From positions 1 through 64,000 of the forward strand of contig JAANYP010002834.1 of assembly GCA_020465985.1 (NCBI GenBank): a DNA stretch of 64,000 nt. The letters run 5' to 3'. Below, in pieces: positions 33,970 through 47,030 of the stretch. The position numbers were made by a program, and so were the translations under genes. A model generated the notes under the pieces. It saw nothing but the letters and a program-made list of their open reading frames with translations. It ran no database searches and had not been told where the DNA came from. The DNA comes from Centrapalus pauciflorus (Eukaryota > Streptophyta > Magnoliopsida > Asterales > Asteraceae). The stretch's first letter is position 1; each line of letters opens with the position of its first letter.

Positions 33970-36900
33970 AGGTTTGGTACTTGGACAGTGGCTGCTCAGG
34001 GCACATGACAGATTGCAAGGACCTGCTGAATGATCTAAGGCCTGAAAAATGGCCAAAATTCACTTTTGGTGATAATGTACAGGGATCCACTGAGGGATAT
34101 GGAACTCTTAAAGCTGGTGCTGTAGTGTTCAAAAGAGTAGCCTATGTGGTTGGGCTGAAACATAACCTTGTTAGCTTAAGTCAACTGTGTGATGCTGGCT
34201 ACAAGGTTAACTTTGATAAGCACCTGGGTTACATGTTGGATCCCCAAGGCAAAGTTGTGTTGTGTGCTCAACGAAAGAAAGGTGTATATGTTGTGGACAT
34301 GAAATCTGCTGATCCCACAACTGAAACCTGCTTTCTCACAAGAACCAATGCAGACCTCTACTGGTTATGGCACAAAAGGCTGTCACACCTGAACTTCAAG
34401 AATATCAACAAACTCTGTAAGAAAGAGTTGGTAACAGGTTTGCCTTCTATGACCTTTATTAAGGATAGACTCTGCACGGCTTGTGAGAAAGGCAAGCAGA
34501 GGAAATCATCTTTTAAATCCAAGCATAATTTTTCTATTGACACTCCTCTCTTCTTAATCAACATGGACTTGTTTGGACCAGTCAATGTCCCAAGTTTAGG
34601 AGGAAGAAGATACACTCTAGTAATGGTTGATGAGTTCTCCAGGTTTACATGGCTAATCTTCTTGAAGAGCAAAGGAGAGGCTGCTAGAGAAATCATTGGA
34701 TTTGTCAAAAACATGGAAATGCTGAACTCTGCTCAAGTGAAGAAGCTTAGAAGTGATCATGGTACTGAGTTCAGAAACAGTACTCTTGAAGACTTCTGTG
34801 AAGAAAAAGGGATCTCAAAAAACTTTTCAGCAGTAAGAACTCCACAACAAAATGGACTTGCTGAAAAGAGAAATAGAACCCTTATTGAAGCTGCTAGAAC
34901 ATGCTGTGTGCATCTGGTTTACCTTCATCATTCTGGGCTGAAGCTGTCAACACTGCCTGCTTCACCCAAAACAGATCCTTAGTGGTGAAAAGGTTCAACA
35001 AGACTCCCTATGAGCTGCTCAAAGAGAGAAGGCCAAATATTAGCTACTTCCATGTGTTTGGATGTCCCTGCTTCATTCTGAATCAAAGGGACCAACTGGC
35101 AAAGTTTGAACCCAAAGCTGATGAAGGTGTGTTTGTTGGATACTCTGCTATCTCCAAAGCCTACAGAGTATACAACAACAAAACAAAGGTGATTGATGAA
35201 TCTATCAATGTCACCTTTGAAGAGTCCAGGAATGCTTCCACCAAAGCTGTTCCTGAATCAGTTTCAGGAGAATTTAACTTTGATGATCTCATGCATTCAA
35301 ACAGTGAATGGGACTCAAAAGCTTCCACTACAACCAGAGTGGAACCTGCTAACCATGATGGACGATGATGATTATGTTGGTACACCCTGTGTGAATAAGT
35401 GTACTGACTTAATTACAACTTCATGTCCTGAACCAATCAATGCTGATTTTCCTGGATCCTCTGCAGATGTGTTCAACAATGGAGAGTCATGCTCAACAAA
35501 TGAACAAGCTCAAGACATCAGTATGTCTGAAAATCTTGAAAGCTGTTCAACAGGACCTGTTGAAGATGCAAGCAACTCAGGAGAATCCTCATTGAAAAAT
35601 GATCCTAAGTGGATCAGATGTCACCCCAATGATCAAATAATTGGTGACATCAACAAAGGGGTACAAACAAGATGGGACAGCTTAGGGAACTTCTGTATGT
35701 TCTCTAGCTTTGTGTCCCTCATGGAGCCAAAGAAAGTGGATGAAGCACTTAAAGATGCCAATTGGATCACTGCCATGCAAGAAGAACTCAATCAGTTTGA
35801 GAGAAACAAGGTATGGAAGCTGGTTCATGCTCCTAAAGGTAAAACTATAATTGGCACCAAATGGGTTTACAGGAACAAGATGGATGAGCAAGGTCATGTC
35901 ATTAGGAATAAGGCAAGATTTGTTGCTCAGGGCTATAGACAGGAGGAAGGAATTGACTATGATGAAACATTTGCTCCTGTGGCTAGGCTAGAGGCAATTC
36001 GTTTGTTTTTAGCCTACGCTGCTCATAAGAGCATGAAGGTATTTCAAATGGATGTGAAGAGTGCATTTTTAAATGGAAAGCTGCAAGAGGAAGTTTATGT
36101 CAAGCAGCCTCCAGGTTTTGAAAATGAACATCATCCAGGTTTTGTCTATAAGTTGGACAAAGCCCTCTATGGTCTAAAACAAGCCCCTAGAGCCTGGTAT
36201 GACACTCTAACTGATTTCCTTATGATCAATGGGCAATGGGTATTCCAGAGGTAAAGTGGATACCACACTGTTCATAAAGAAAGTGAAGTCTGATATTATG
36301 CTTGTTCGAATCTATGTGGATGACATAATATTTGGTTCTACTAATGAACAATTATGCAAGAATTTTTCATTACTCATGAAATCCAAGTATGAAATGAGTA
36401 TGATGGGAGAACTTACTTTCTTTATAGGATTACAGGTTAAACAAACCTCAACTGGAATTTTTATAAATCAAAGAAAGTACACTTTAGATCTATTGAAAAA
36501 GTTTAAATTTGATCAAAGTTCTCCTATTAAAACCCCAATAGCAACCAATGTAAAATTGGATGCAGATGCCAATGGCAAAGCTGTTTCAGTAACAGCTTAC
36601 AGAGGCATGATTGGGAGCTTGCTGTATTTAACTGCTAGTAGACCTGATATTATGTTTGCTACCTGTTTATGTGCTAGATTCCAAGCTGATCCAAAAGAAT
36701 CACATCTAGCTGCTGTGAAAAGAATCTTCAGATACTTTAAGGGTACACCAGGTTTGGGTCTTTGGTATCCCAAAGACTCAAGCCTGGAACTAACAGGTTA
36801 TTCAGATTCTGACTTTGCAGGCTGCAGGTTAGATAGGAAAAGCACAACATGTGGATGTCAACTCCTTGGTGGAAAGTTGATCAGTTGGTGTAGCAAGAAG

Positions 36901-37260
36901 CAGAACTCGGTTTCTACTTCTACTGCTGAAGCTGAGTATATTGCTGCTGGAAGCTGCTGTGGGCGGATTCTGTGGATGCAGCATCAGCTTGAAGACTATG
37001 GACTTGTATATAGGAAAACCCCTATTCTATGTGATAATACAAGTGCCATAGCTATCTCCAACAATCCAGTGTTTCACTCCAGCACAAAGCATATAGAGGT
37101 CAGACATCACTTCATCAGGGATCACATTAAGAAAGTTAATGTGGAGGTAAGTTTTATTTCCACAGATGAACAACTGGCAGACATTTTCACCAAACCTCTT
37201 GATGAAAACAGATTTAACTATCTGGTAAGCAAGCTGGGCATGTTAAACAAAAGTGACTAA
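33970..37260 (+). pseudogene. pol: Element D pol (protease, integrase, RT, RNase H), three frameshifts
   Basis: Protease LDSGCSGHMTD starts near 33980. GAG-pre-integrase has LWHKRLSHLNFKN and CTACEKGKQRK. The integrase DDE residues lie in LINMDLFGP, RSDHGTEF and NGLAEKRNRT. Frameshifts lie near 34898, 35340 and 36225. RT contains WITAMQEELNQFERN, GTKWVYRNK, QGYRQEEGIDYDETFAPVAR, QMDVKSAFLNG and YVDDIIFGSTN (YVDD at 36313-36324). RNase H has DSDFAG, RKSTTCGCQLLGG, AEAEYIAAG, DNTSAIAIS and HIEVRHHFIRDH, ending KLGMLNKSD. Catalytic motifs are intact; only indels prevent a complete Pol. Confidence 0.9.
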
Positions 37261-37935
37261 GTGTCCAAAATGTTCTAAGTCATTATATGTCTCACACTGC
37301 TCAAATTTCACAAAACAGCTTAGACAGAACAGGCTATGCATGTTCTATACTTAGCCGTTTTCTGCAAAACTTGAGCAGCTTGAGGGTATAACAGGTTGGA
37401 CAATAACAGTTTATATGTCAAGCCTGATCTGATGATCAAACCTCCACCCTGCTCACTCTTTCAATCTGTCATACAAGACATTGTCTTGTAACCTGATCAG
37501 CTATTTAACACAACCTGTTGTTACATAGCTGAACAGGTTGAAGGAACAGCCTGAAGAGTGAACAGCTTGTGATGACCCTGCACATCACAGGTTTGACCAT
37601 CAGCTTAGACCATCAGTTTTAATTACCTTTCTTCACAAGTAAGTTACTTAAACTTTGTTTTTATTTAACTTAATTACTGCGGATAATGTGGGTTTCGTGT
37701 GTTAGTGACTAAAAAGGGCTCAAGTGGTCTGACATGGACAACCGTTCCGTTTTCCGTTAACGACCTTTTCAAATCAACCGCCCAAATGTTTCTCTCTCAT
37801 GCCCACTCACATTCAAATCCTATAAATACCCCCTACTGTTTCATCTTCGTCTTCCTCACTACTTCCATAAACCTCCTAAGAACCCCAAAAATTGACTAAG
37901 TGTCCTGTGCTTCTGCTACTTTCACTACTTCCCAA
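37261..37935 (+). promoter_or_regulatory. Element D pol-to-aORF interval: CAGCTTG/AACAGGTTG cluster and promoter
   Basis: Between 37300 and 37570 lie about nine units of the type AACAGCTTG, GAGCAGCTTGAGG, GCTGAACAGGTTG, AACCTGTTG and AACAGCCTG. The same units characterise the U3 of this element's LTR. A TATA box (TATAAATA, 37821-37828) follows, then a C/T-rich leader (TTCATCTTCGTCTTCC) and the aORF start at 37936. Spacing (115 bp from TATA to ATG) fits an independent plant-like promoter with a short leader and no intron. Confidence 0.7.
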
Positions 37936-40900
37936 ATGGCTCAAAGAAATAACCCCTTTCTTCCAGTGTTTGTGGGTGCTGATGTTCGAAAACATCCATC
38001 AGTCACCACAATGCTGACCTTGAAACCTACCAACTACCTTGCTAACCTAACCATCCCCAAGAACTATGTGGGGAAAGGCTATGAAGAAATGGTGGAGTTT
38101 TTGAAAGTACATCCGTTGAACTATGCCATGACTGCCACTCCTAGTGTCCTGTACCAGGAGATGGTGTATGAGTTTTGGTACACCTGTGCCTACAACCCAG
38201 ACACCAAAGTCATTAAGGGCACTATACTCAATGGGACTCAGACCATTGAGATCAACATTCGTCTGATCAGGGAAGCTCTTAGACTCCCTGTGGCTGAAAC
38301 ATATGATCAGCCACAGGCTGAAGATGAACAGATGAAGAATCTGCTGCACTTCTGTGGTGTAGCAGAACCAAAAGTTGGAGCTTCACTATTCAGAAATGAT
38401 TTGCCTCCTACTTACAACTTTTTGTTTGCCTCAGTGGTTATGTGCTTCAGCAGTAAGGTTGGTTCCTTTCACCAACTCAGCCGTGATGAGATTCCTATAG
38501 TCCTACAGTTGGTGGATGGGGCTACTATCAACATGGCCAGATGGATTTTCATGAATCTGAGGAATCTGGTGCAGCAGGAGACACGTCCAGCTGCTGTTCA
38601 TTACCCCAGATTTCTGAGCCTCATTTTCAAGCACGTTTGTGGTGAGCACTTGTATAACTCTCAGCCTTTACTCCGTACTGCTGTTATTCCTGTTCTAGGA
38701 AATAGAGTTTTCTATACTCCGTTCTCCCAAGTGAGCCTCCTCTCTCTACACCAATGAGGAGGCTGCTAGGATTGGTGGAAGGGCCCTCTGATGTGAGGGT
38801 GGATCCAGAAGCTGCTCCCAGAAGAAAATCCAAAGCCAGGGCCAAGCTTGTTAAAAGGACCCTCGAAACAACTGAAGCTGAGCGTGTCCACAAGAAGGCC
38901 AAAACAACTCAGTCTAAGTCTGCACCCACAACCTCTGTGGCTAAGGGGGAGCAGGCTCCTTACCCTGGTTCATTTGTTGGACCTGAAGACTCTGTGGCTG
39001 GTGCCTCTGTGGCAACTGAGACTATGGAACAGGCCAACCCACCTGTTTCTGACCCAGTCTCCAAACCTGTTCACTCTGAACCTCCCACCTCTCCACAATC
39101 ACCCACCTCCTCTCTCAAATCCTATCATAGAAAAACCCTTGCCAAAAAGAAACCAAAAACCACAACAGCCCAAACTAGCCCCTATGTTCCCTCTCAATAG
39201 GGTTCAGTTGAAAAAGAAACTACCCCTGCTGCCTCTCCTATTTTGGGAGAAGGTTCTGCACAATTGGAGCCTGCTTCAGTCCACTCTGTGTTAACCCCAA
39301 GTCAGCCTAGACCCTCTGGTTCCTCCCAACAGGAGCCAGTTGTACAAATGGAGACAGCCACATCAACTATTCCAGCCTCCCAACAGGCTGTGAATATTGA
39401 AAGACAGGAATTCTCTCCACTCCATACTGAGTCCACACTGTCCCCACCTCATACTTCTCTACACCCAGAGTCTGCACGAGGTGTCCACACTGCTGGCTTA
39501 GACCAACCAGCAGCTCAGCCTCAATCTTCTATTCCTCATGATGCAGCTATTCTACACCAAACAGCCGCTGAAGGACCAACCACTCAAGCTGATGAACCTC
39601 AGGGAATAGAACATCCCTTTGGTGAGGCTACTTCCATTATGCAAACTCCATCAGCAGGTTTCACCACTGCTGATGTTGAAATGCAAATCTCATCTCCCAA
39701 TGATGAGGTACCTTTAAACCAAGGTACTTCAGAGGGAACCATCACTAGGCTTAATGAAGGCGCTGCAAAACAAGCAGTGTCTGAAAGGGTCCCATCCTCT
39801 ACCCACTCTGATGATGCAGCTACAGCCACTGCTGAAGGTCCTATTGATCCCTCCAAGCTGGGCAACATTTCTTTTGCCCAGGCTATGGATCTTCTTTCCA
39901 AAATATCCTCTCCCTCTACATCACATCCCCATACACCAGCCTCATCCTCTTCATATCCATCTACCCACTCCAAACAATCCACCCATACACCTCCATCCCC
40001 TAAAGACCTGCCTTTGAAGGATCAGCTTTCCTAGCTGACCAACAAAGTTGGTTCTTTAGAAACCTCCATGTCTTCTCTACCTTCTCTCATTTCAGACTCT
40101 GTGTCTGAACAGCTTAAGGGGTTCTTTGATCTGTTAAAGAATTCCTTTCCACCCACTCCTCAAACTGACACCTCCTCCCAGCTGCTTGCACTCACTACAC
40201 AGCTGCAAAATGTCTCCACTTCCCTCTCCTCAATTCTTTCCCACCAACAGGACTCTGTGTCCTCTATAACAGCCATTACCCAACAGCTGTCCACTCTCCT
40301 CACCACTTGCAATGATACACTTCCTACCACCTTGGCCATCCTAAACACTCTCATTGTTTCTCTATCAAACTCTGTGTCAGCAAACCTTGCTGATGTGCAG
40401 GACTCTCTTGAGTTACATCTTGCACAGCTCCAAAGTTTGCTGTTCACAGCTTCTGATAGGGAAAACCTTCTTAAGCTGACCTCTCTTGCTGGTTCCCACT
40501 CCTCTTATCTTCAAACCTGTCTTTCCCAAATTGCAGAGGTGAAGGATAACGTGGCTTTCTTAGTGCATAGCCTGGTTGGTTCCAAGCCTGCTGCCAAAAC
40601 TGCTTCAAAGCCTGTTGAATTTGTTTCTTCAGGCAGACCGGTTGTTGAAGGTGCTGGTCCATCTCCTTCAAAGGGGGAAAAGTTGTCTGCCTCTAAGACT
40701 AAGTCTAAGGGGGAGAAAACTTCTTCTCCTAAGGAGACATCAGCTCCTACTGGTCAAACAGCAGGTGCATTTGAAACAGGTATTGGTCTAGCTGAGGGTG
40801 CCTCTCATCCACTTGAAGCTGCTCAGCCTACTCAGGCTGAATCTCCAAACCCTGCACAATCTAATGGGGAGGAATTCATCTATGAGGACATCCCAAGCAG

Positions 40901-42117
40901 CAGAAGAAGGCACCTCATTCTGGAGGAAGAAGAAGAAGAAGAAGATATTCCTGAAGCTGTTACTACTACAACAGCTAAAGGCAAAGAAAAAGCAGTTGTT
41001 GATCCTGACCACCAGAAAGCAGCAGCGCTAAAATTTGATAAAGCCAGGGCTAAAGAAATGGGTGTTCCCCTTGAAAAATACTATGAGCTCAGAGATGGGC
41101 AGCTCAAAGCCCTGGAAATACTCAGAAAAGAAGAAGAATCTACCAAAGCTGCCATATCTCTTGCATTCAAAGAGGCAAGCAAAACCAAAATGCCTTCTTT
41201 GGATGTACAGAGAAAACTGCTGGAAGCTGCTAGAGAATCAGCTGGTGAGAAGGAAAGTGTACAGGAAAAGGGTGCTCTGGTCTCTGTGACCAAATCAAAG
41301 CAAGCATCCTCTGTAAGGGCCCAGTTCCATTTTGACAACCTGGCAAGGAAGAAGTTTCATGATGTTGCTGATAGAGGACTTGCCAAGGAGTCTATTGTCA
41401 AAGTTGTCCCTATTTCAAGAAAAGGCAAACAGTGCAAGCTGCAAATAACCAGAATGGGTGCTACAGGCCCTGAACTAGAATCTGATGACTACACTGATGT
41501 TGCCCAAATGAGGTACAGGGAATGGGTTGAGCTGGCAGTTGCCCTGAGCCAGTCTAAGTAAAAAACGGCTAAGACTGTCAGGGTGTATGTTAAGAAGCTG
41601 ATGGAGAGAGTGTAGGATCTTGGCGTGATCTCAAAAGAAGTAAGTGAGGGTGTCTCTGTGACTTACCCCAAGATAAAGGCCAGGAGAACAAGAATGGATT
41701 CTGAGCTGGAGGAACTCCTCATCATGATTGAACATGGTGATATCGCTGTAGAAATCAAAGGAGTAAACCACAGCCTGCCTAAGGGAGTAGAATTTGAAGA
41801 TGGCAAGCTGATTGAAGAGCCTGAGCTGGGGGTATTTTTTGTGGACCCCCTGACACAGAAGAAATGCTTTCAAAGAGCATCAGATCTTCACAAAGTAGGC
41901 CTCAAACAGCTTGTGGCATTCAGACTGTCAAACTCTTTTAAGCAATCCTTCAAGTGGAGAGCAGCTATTTGGGATCAGCTTAAAAGGATTCCATGAAAGA
42001 GGAGAGCTCAATCATCCTAACTTTATGTTCCTTAGAGTTGAAATTGAAGAATTGGATGAAACCAGAGAGCACCTGGAGAAAATGTTTGAAGAAGGAATGC
42101 CACCACCACTATCTTGA
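37936..42117 (+). pseudogene. Element D third ORF (aORF), the longest in the window
   Basis: I chose ATG 37936 (MAQRNNPFLP), downstream of the TATA box; 37900 is in frame but has a poorer context. The N-terminal 270 residues are the shared aORF domain (MVEFLKVHPLNYAM, VYEFWYT, GTQTIEINIRLIREAL, later LNQFERN-free helical part). A frameshift near 38750 is followed by stops at 39198, 40032, 41559 and 41613, and a last frameshift near 41990. The middle is rich in P, S, T and Q, then helical (40068-40500), then an E-run (40920-40943) and lysine-rich. The C-terminal part (41300-42117) looks folded, with YREWVELAVAL. Unbroken length is about 1,390 residues. No function can be named; no transmembrane segment or signal peptide is seen, which argues against an envelope protein. 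Confidence 0.75.
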
Positions 42118-42460
42118 AGTCCACCTGCCATCTGAGTAGGTGAAGAATGGAAGCTGTCCATCTGTTGGACAGGCTTGCCATTATCTGCTCCCAAGATCAA
42201 CAGTCCAAAGTGTTGAACTTTTAGTTTGTACATTAGTTGTACCCTGTTACATATGTTGTAACTTTTCTTATTTACATTAGTTGTAATATACATTAGTACA
42301 TTAGTTGTACTTCTGAAAAAAGCATGTGTTGTTTATGTAATCAAAATCAGTATATATAAACTGATCTTTTACTTTACATAGATGTTGTAATTTCTTTTCA
42401 ACAAGATGTATTGTAAAATGTATAGTGATATTTGATTAAATCAGCTTAGACTGATTATTG

Positions 42461-42475
42461 CAAATAGGGGGAGAT
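42461..42475 (+). other. Polypurine tract of element D
   Basis: CAAATAGGGGGAGAT immediately before the 3' LTR. Confidence 0.85.
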
Positions 42476-43583
42476 TGTTAGGCACAAAAAGGCCTCAGTC
42501 AAACCTGTTGTACATCTGAGGGGGAGATTTTTAATCAAACCTGTTGATGCACTTGAAGGTTAAATTTAAGGCATGTTATATGCCTTATTGAAACCTTAAA
42601 GTGATTTGCAATATCAGCCCAAAGCTGTTTACCATGTTGCATAAGTTGCAACAAAGGCAGTTTGTCCAAGCTGTTCTATCTGCTGAACAGGCTGGACATA
42701 AACTCTCTACACTGCTCTGTTCTCTTGAGCAGCTTGGGCAGTTTACAAGTGTTCTGTTCTTTGTGAACAGAACCTGTTCTTTGTGAACAAGTTAAACACA
42801 TTATGGAATATGTTTCCAAGTCCTCATGTATTGTTTTTGGCTACAAGATCAGTTTACAAGTCGAAGACAAAGTGGAAAACAGAACTGCACAGCCTGCCCA
42901 CGCTGTTCTGATTACGTGAAGACAAACGGATATTTGAAAAGGGTGATAGACCTTTTCTTATATCAAAATGGCATTAACAAAAGAAGAAAGATGCAAAGTT
43001 GACATTCCTCTTTTGGTTAAAGCCTTATGCAACAGTGACAAAAAGGAAAAGACAAAGATTCTGCCATATGAAGACAAAGATACTTTATCAGAACGTGCAG
43101 AAAGGTGTTTTGTCCTTTTGGAAAGACTCTCCACTATCTCATCTGTCCAATGAAGAAGCTTCACTGAGATTCACCTTTTGAGTATAAAAGGAAGCTTCCA
43201 AGGATTATGAGATATCAAGAGTGTGAAATCAGAACGTGCATTGAAGTGTGTTATTACATGCATGCAAGTCTGCTTATATAAAACAGTAGAGTGTGTCTAA
43301 GCTGTTCATGTGTAAGCTGTCCATCTGAGTCTTGTAAAAACAGTGAGTGCATCTAAGTGAGCATAGTCATTGTATCTAGTTTGAGTGTGTCTTAGATTAG
43401 TTGAACAACTGTTGTATCTGTCATCTCAGCTTGAACCTTTCCACATTCAAGCTTCTTTGTAATTAACACTTGTTAATAATATACACAACCATTGAGAAAA
43501 AGATTGTTAAGTTTTAAATAGCTGTATTCACCCCCCCTCTACAGCTTAGAACTATACACTTGGGAAACCTTTTGGGACCTACA
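42476..43583 (+). repeat. 3' LTR of element D (1108 bp)
   Basis: Starts TGTTAGGCAC, ends GGGACCTACA, followed by target duplication CTTTG (43584-43588). TATAAAAG at 43183-43190. Same length as the 5' LTR. Confidence 0.95.
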
Positions 43584-43588
43584 CTTTG

Positions 43589-43885
43589 AAAGTTACCTCA
43601 AGTCCTTTATCACAAAGTTGGCCAATACTAAAGAGATTGTGGCCAAGACCTTGGACATAGGATACTTGAGTAATCTTTAGATTATCCATTTCAAGATCCC
43701 CAAAGCCACAGATTCGAGCAACACCATTGTTTCCGAATTTCACCAAACCACCATTAGTTGACGTGAAGTTGGATAGTAGATCTTGTCGGCCAGTCGTATG
43801 CCGCGAGCATCCAGAGGCTAGGATCCACACATTGTTTACCTGAAAGCAAAGGTCAGGTCAGTGTGTGAAGATTGAAGAGCGGGTT
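43589..43885 (-). pseudogene. pol: Element F pol, 5' piece (protease), cut by element D
   Basis: The minus strand reads the protease region with SGCSRHTTGRQDLLSNF. The catalytic aspartate of DSG is altered (WILASGCS), so this protease would be inactive. It continues with the conserved NLFSIGQLCDKGLEV just before the D insertion. A pyrimidine-rich TTTGCTTTCAG/G site (about 43840) immediately precedes it, as in A, D and E. Confidence 0.8.
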
Positions 43886-43890
43886 TTGAA

Positions 43891-46800
43891 CTAGGTGTTC
43901 AAAAGCCGTTTGAGAATGAGGAACGGGTGGTAATCTGAGGTGATTAGAAACCAACATCCGCAAGACAAATAAGTGACTTTTCGTACCCAAATTGTACAGA
44001 ATTTGGGTCTAGATGGATTTGTGTTTATGGTTTTAGTGATAGTGCACTTAATGTCTTTGTTTGTAGAGATGCAATTCTTAGGGATCCAGACAGACTTATA
44101 TCTAATAGTTCTGTCAGATTCCCTTTTAGCCTTTAGTTTAGGTTTGCGGCGGAGAGTATGTATGAGTATAGGAGCATGATTTAACAATGTAGGTCTAGAC
44201 AAACTTTGTGGGGTTTTGGACAAATTAAGCAACTGTTCAAACGAATATGTAATAATCGGAATAACGTTCAAAACATTACAATCATTCAAAATAGTACTAG
44301 AATGTAAATCAACCACACATTTGTCGTTTCTAACATTGAAAATTAAAGACTTTGAAGAAATAAAAGCTGCTCCATGACTCTTGATATTAGATGCCATCTT
44401 TTGAGATGTGCCCTTTGGTCTTACTCGAATTCCTGAAATGAAACGAACATGTTTGTTAGCGTTCACAGATTTTTAGTTACTAAACTGTGTGTGCGATTTC
44501 TGTGTCCGAGAATTATGTTTGCCTTTATTACTAGAAGCAGCAGAATTTCCGGAAACAGTTTTGGAAGTGTTGCCAACATGTTCTGAGATAGGTATGATCA
44601 TCGGGGCTTTGCTTTCTTTATGTCTAAGAGATGTTGTTTTCTTAGATGTGAGTTTGTCTCGCTGCTGGAGTTGAAGTTATGACCTTAGAGTTGTGAGTGA
44701 CAGAAACTAATTTTTCTAAACTATGTTGATTAGAGACAAGTCAAGATTATAGCCCCTTAATAGTGGCTAGAAGCTGATCTCGTTCTTTGTCAAATGAGTT
44801 AGCATCGATATTGAAATTCTGTTCTCGAACTGAAAATTGTCGTCTTGCCTCATTAACCTCATTTTCTTTTCTTAAAAAATTGTTTCTGTCTAAATCAAAC
44901 AGCTCTTTGGTTTCTTTTAAAGTTAACTCAAGGTCATGGAATTTATCATTATTCAGTGAAGTGTCTGCCATAGAAGAATTAAGTCGAGCAAATTCGGCTT
45001 CTAGATCTGATATTTTCGTTGTAAAATCTATTTGTTCTTGCTCAAAATCTCGTATTGTATTTTCTAGTATCTGTTTTAGATCAGAAGTCTGATGTTCTAG
45101 AAAAGAATATGGTACATATTCATGAGATTTTGGCAAGGTCGGATCAAGTGAATCTCCTTTGGTTCAACAAATTCATCTTCTCTAAATGTTTTATCTAATT
45201 TCCCTTGAAGTGAATCGTCATTTGACCAGTCATAAACAAATTTAATTGGTTTTGTATCAGGTCTTGCTCGTTTTTCTTCATCTTCGGGTAGCACTTCAGG
45301 CAGAGTTTTGTGATAAGGCATAATAAACCCGCAACCCAGAGTCTCATAATCATATAAAGGATCATGTTGTTTGTTGACCATTTCTTCCATGACTCTAGGA
45401 CGGTAAACCCTAAACCATGTTTAGATTTCATTTCTCTAGGTTTCGACATATTTATGGTTTGATCAGTTTGACCACGTTTGTAAAACCTATCTTCCATGTC
45501 TTTAAGTTTTTCGTTTAATTTTGTTCTCTCAGCCAGGACACATTCATTTTTGTAATCACTGTTGGATTTATCAGACTTAAGCACTTGATGATCGTATTCT
45601 AATTTGCACAGTTTAGCAGTTACTTCTTTAGTTACAGTACCCGTCTTAGATAGTTCTTCTTGTAATGCTAAAATGTTTGTTTTCAAAACAGATGTTTCAT
45701 TTCTAGCATCCCGAAGGAAGTTTGACAAACTTTTAGCTTTTTGGCCTCTTTATGTAAAACAGTTAGTTAAGCCAGAAATTCTTCGAGAAGAAAATTTACC
45801 TCTTTATCTGTTGAGGAAGATGCATTGCTTGAACTAGCGTATTTAGCCATCAGAGAGACTTCAGGTGTAGTATTTGTACCTTCTGCTGGTTGGGTGTCGG
45901 CAATGAAGCACATAGGATCTGCAGCATCCTCCTCATTATCAGTATCTTCTAACTAGTGTTCCTCTTCAGCGAACAAAGCTCGACCAGCATTCCTTCTCTT
46001 AGCGAGATTGTAGTTCGTCTTGTAGTAGTTCTCATTCTTCTACTTCGGAAGATGACATTCTCGTGCAAAGAGTCCCGGTTTACGACAGTTGAAACACCCA
46101 TTCTCTTTGTCGTCAGTCTTGCATTCTTCCTCCTTCGGCATCTCATATGCTTCCCTCTTATGGTCACGCTTTTTACTCTTGGCTTCTCATCGAAGCTTGT
46201 TGGACGATTTGGGAAACTTCTTATGAAATGCATGTGTGAGTAATGCAATTTGCTTTTGAAGTTCAGTAGCCTCAAGATCATTGTCAGCATCGTCATTGTC
46301 GGACTCGGAGGACTCAGACAGAATTTTGAGGAGTTTAGCACCTTTAGAGGACTTTAGTTTCTTATCTATGAGAAAGGCAAGGGTATCATTTGTGGTGAGT
46401 TCATCTAGCTTCTTAGGTTCAAGCTTACCAGAGACTTTAGATTGATAGACTACGAGACTATCAAATAGATCATTCTTTCGGAGTTCATTCAGCTCTACTT
46501 GAGATTTGTTGACTCCATTCTTTTGGAGTTCATTCATCAGCGAGCAGTACTGATGATATGTAGTCTCCAGGGATTCTCCATCTTTTGCCGAAAACATATC
46601 ATAGTTGTAGAGCATTCGCTTCATGTTGCTTGGCATTCCGATCATTTCCTTGCATTTGCCTCTCAATTTCCTCCCACATCTCTCGGGCAGTCTTAAAACT
46701 GTCAATGTTGACGTAGATTTCATCCGGAACAGCCTGGATGATGAATGAGTGTGCTATCCTATCAGCTTTTATCCGGTCGATTTGAGCAGGCGTGTGAACT

Positions 46801-47030
46801 ATCTTACGAATTCCCTCGTCTCCTGAGTCGGCTCGAGTTGGTTGAGGCGGATTGACTTGTGCTGGACCATTATAGATAGAGTCCAGAATGTCATCAGCTA
46901 ACTCTTGACTTTCTATGAAATCGAGGAAACGGGATTTCCACAGAGTGTAGCGTCCCCGATACAGACTTGGAAGCTTGACGTCAAATACCATAGCGAGAGT
47001 GTCGCGGTTCATGTTGAAAGCTTCTTTCAA
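43891..47030 (-). pseudogene. gag: Element F gag, heavily broken
   Basis: The capsid part begins at 47030 or at the inner MNRDTLAM (LPSLYRGRYTLWKSRFLDFIES) and shifts frame near 46610 (DMFSAKDGESLETTYHQYCSLMNEL, LIDKKLKSSKGAKLL). The zinc knuckle near 46077-46030 reads CFNCRKPGLFAREC. Its histidine is replaced by leucine, so zinc binding is doubtful. Then come coiled-coil pieces (45728-45195 and 45136-44747) and a basic C-terminal part ending near 43891 with WVRK. The start sequence resembles the Gag of G at 63687, placing F nearer to G than to D or E. At least four frame changes are needed to follow the protein. Confidence 0.8.

Larger units (their letters stand above)
30004..43583 (+). mobile_element. 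Element D: complete Ty1/copia (Sirevirus-like) element, 13.6 kb, nested in F
   Basis: It has two LTRs of 1108 bp each, CTTTG target duplications, a tRNA-Met primer site, gag, pol, a short promoter-like interval, a very long aORF, and a polypurine tract. My hand alignment of the LTRs counts about 37 mismatches and no indels (about 96.7% identity). With commonly used plant rates this means roughly one million years. Stops and frameshifts occur in all three coding regions. At 13.6 kb it is large even for Sireviruses, mainly because of the aORF. Confidence 0.95.

Noticed and set aside
37936..42117. aORF as a retroviral-type envelope gene
   Set aside because: No signal peptide, transmembrane helix or furin-like site is visible in any of the copies; the N-terminal domain looks soluble.
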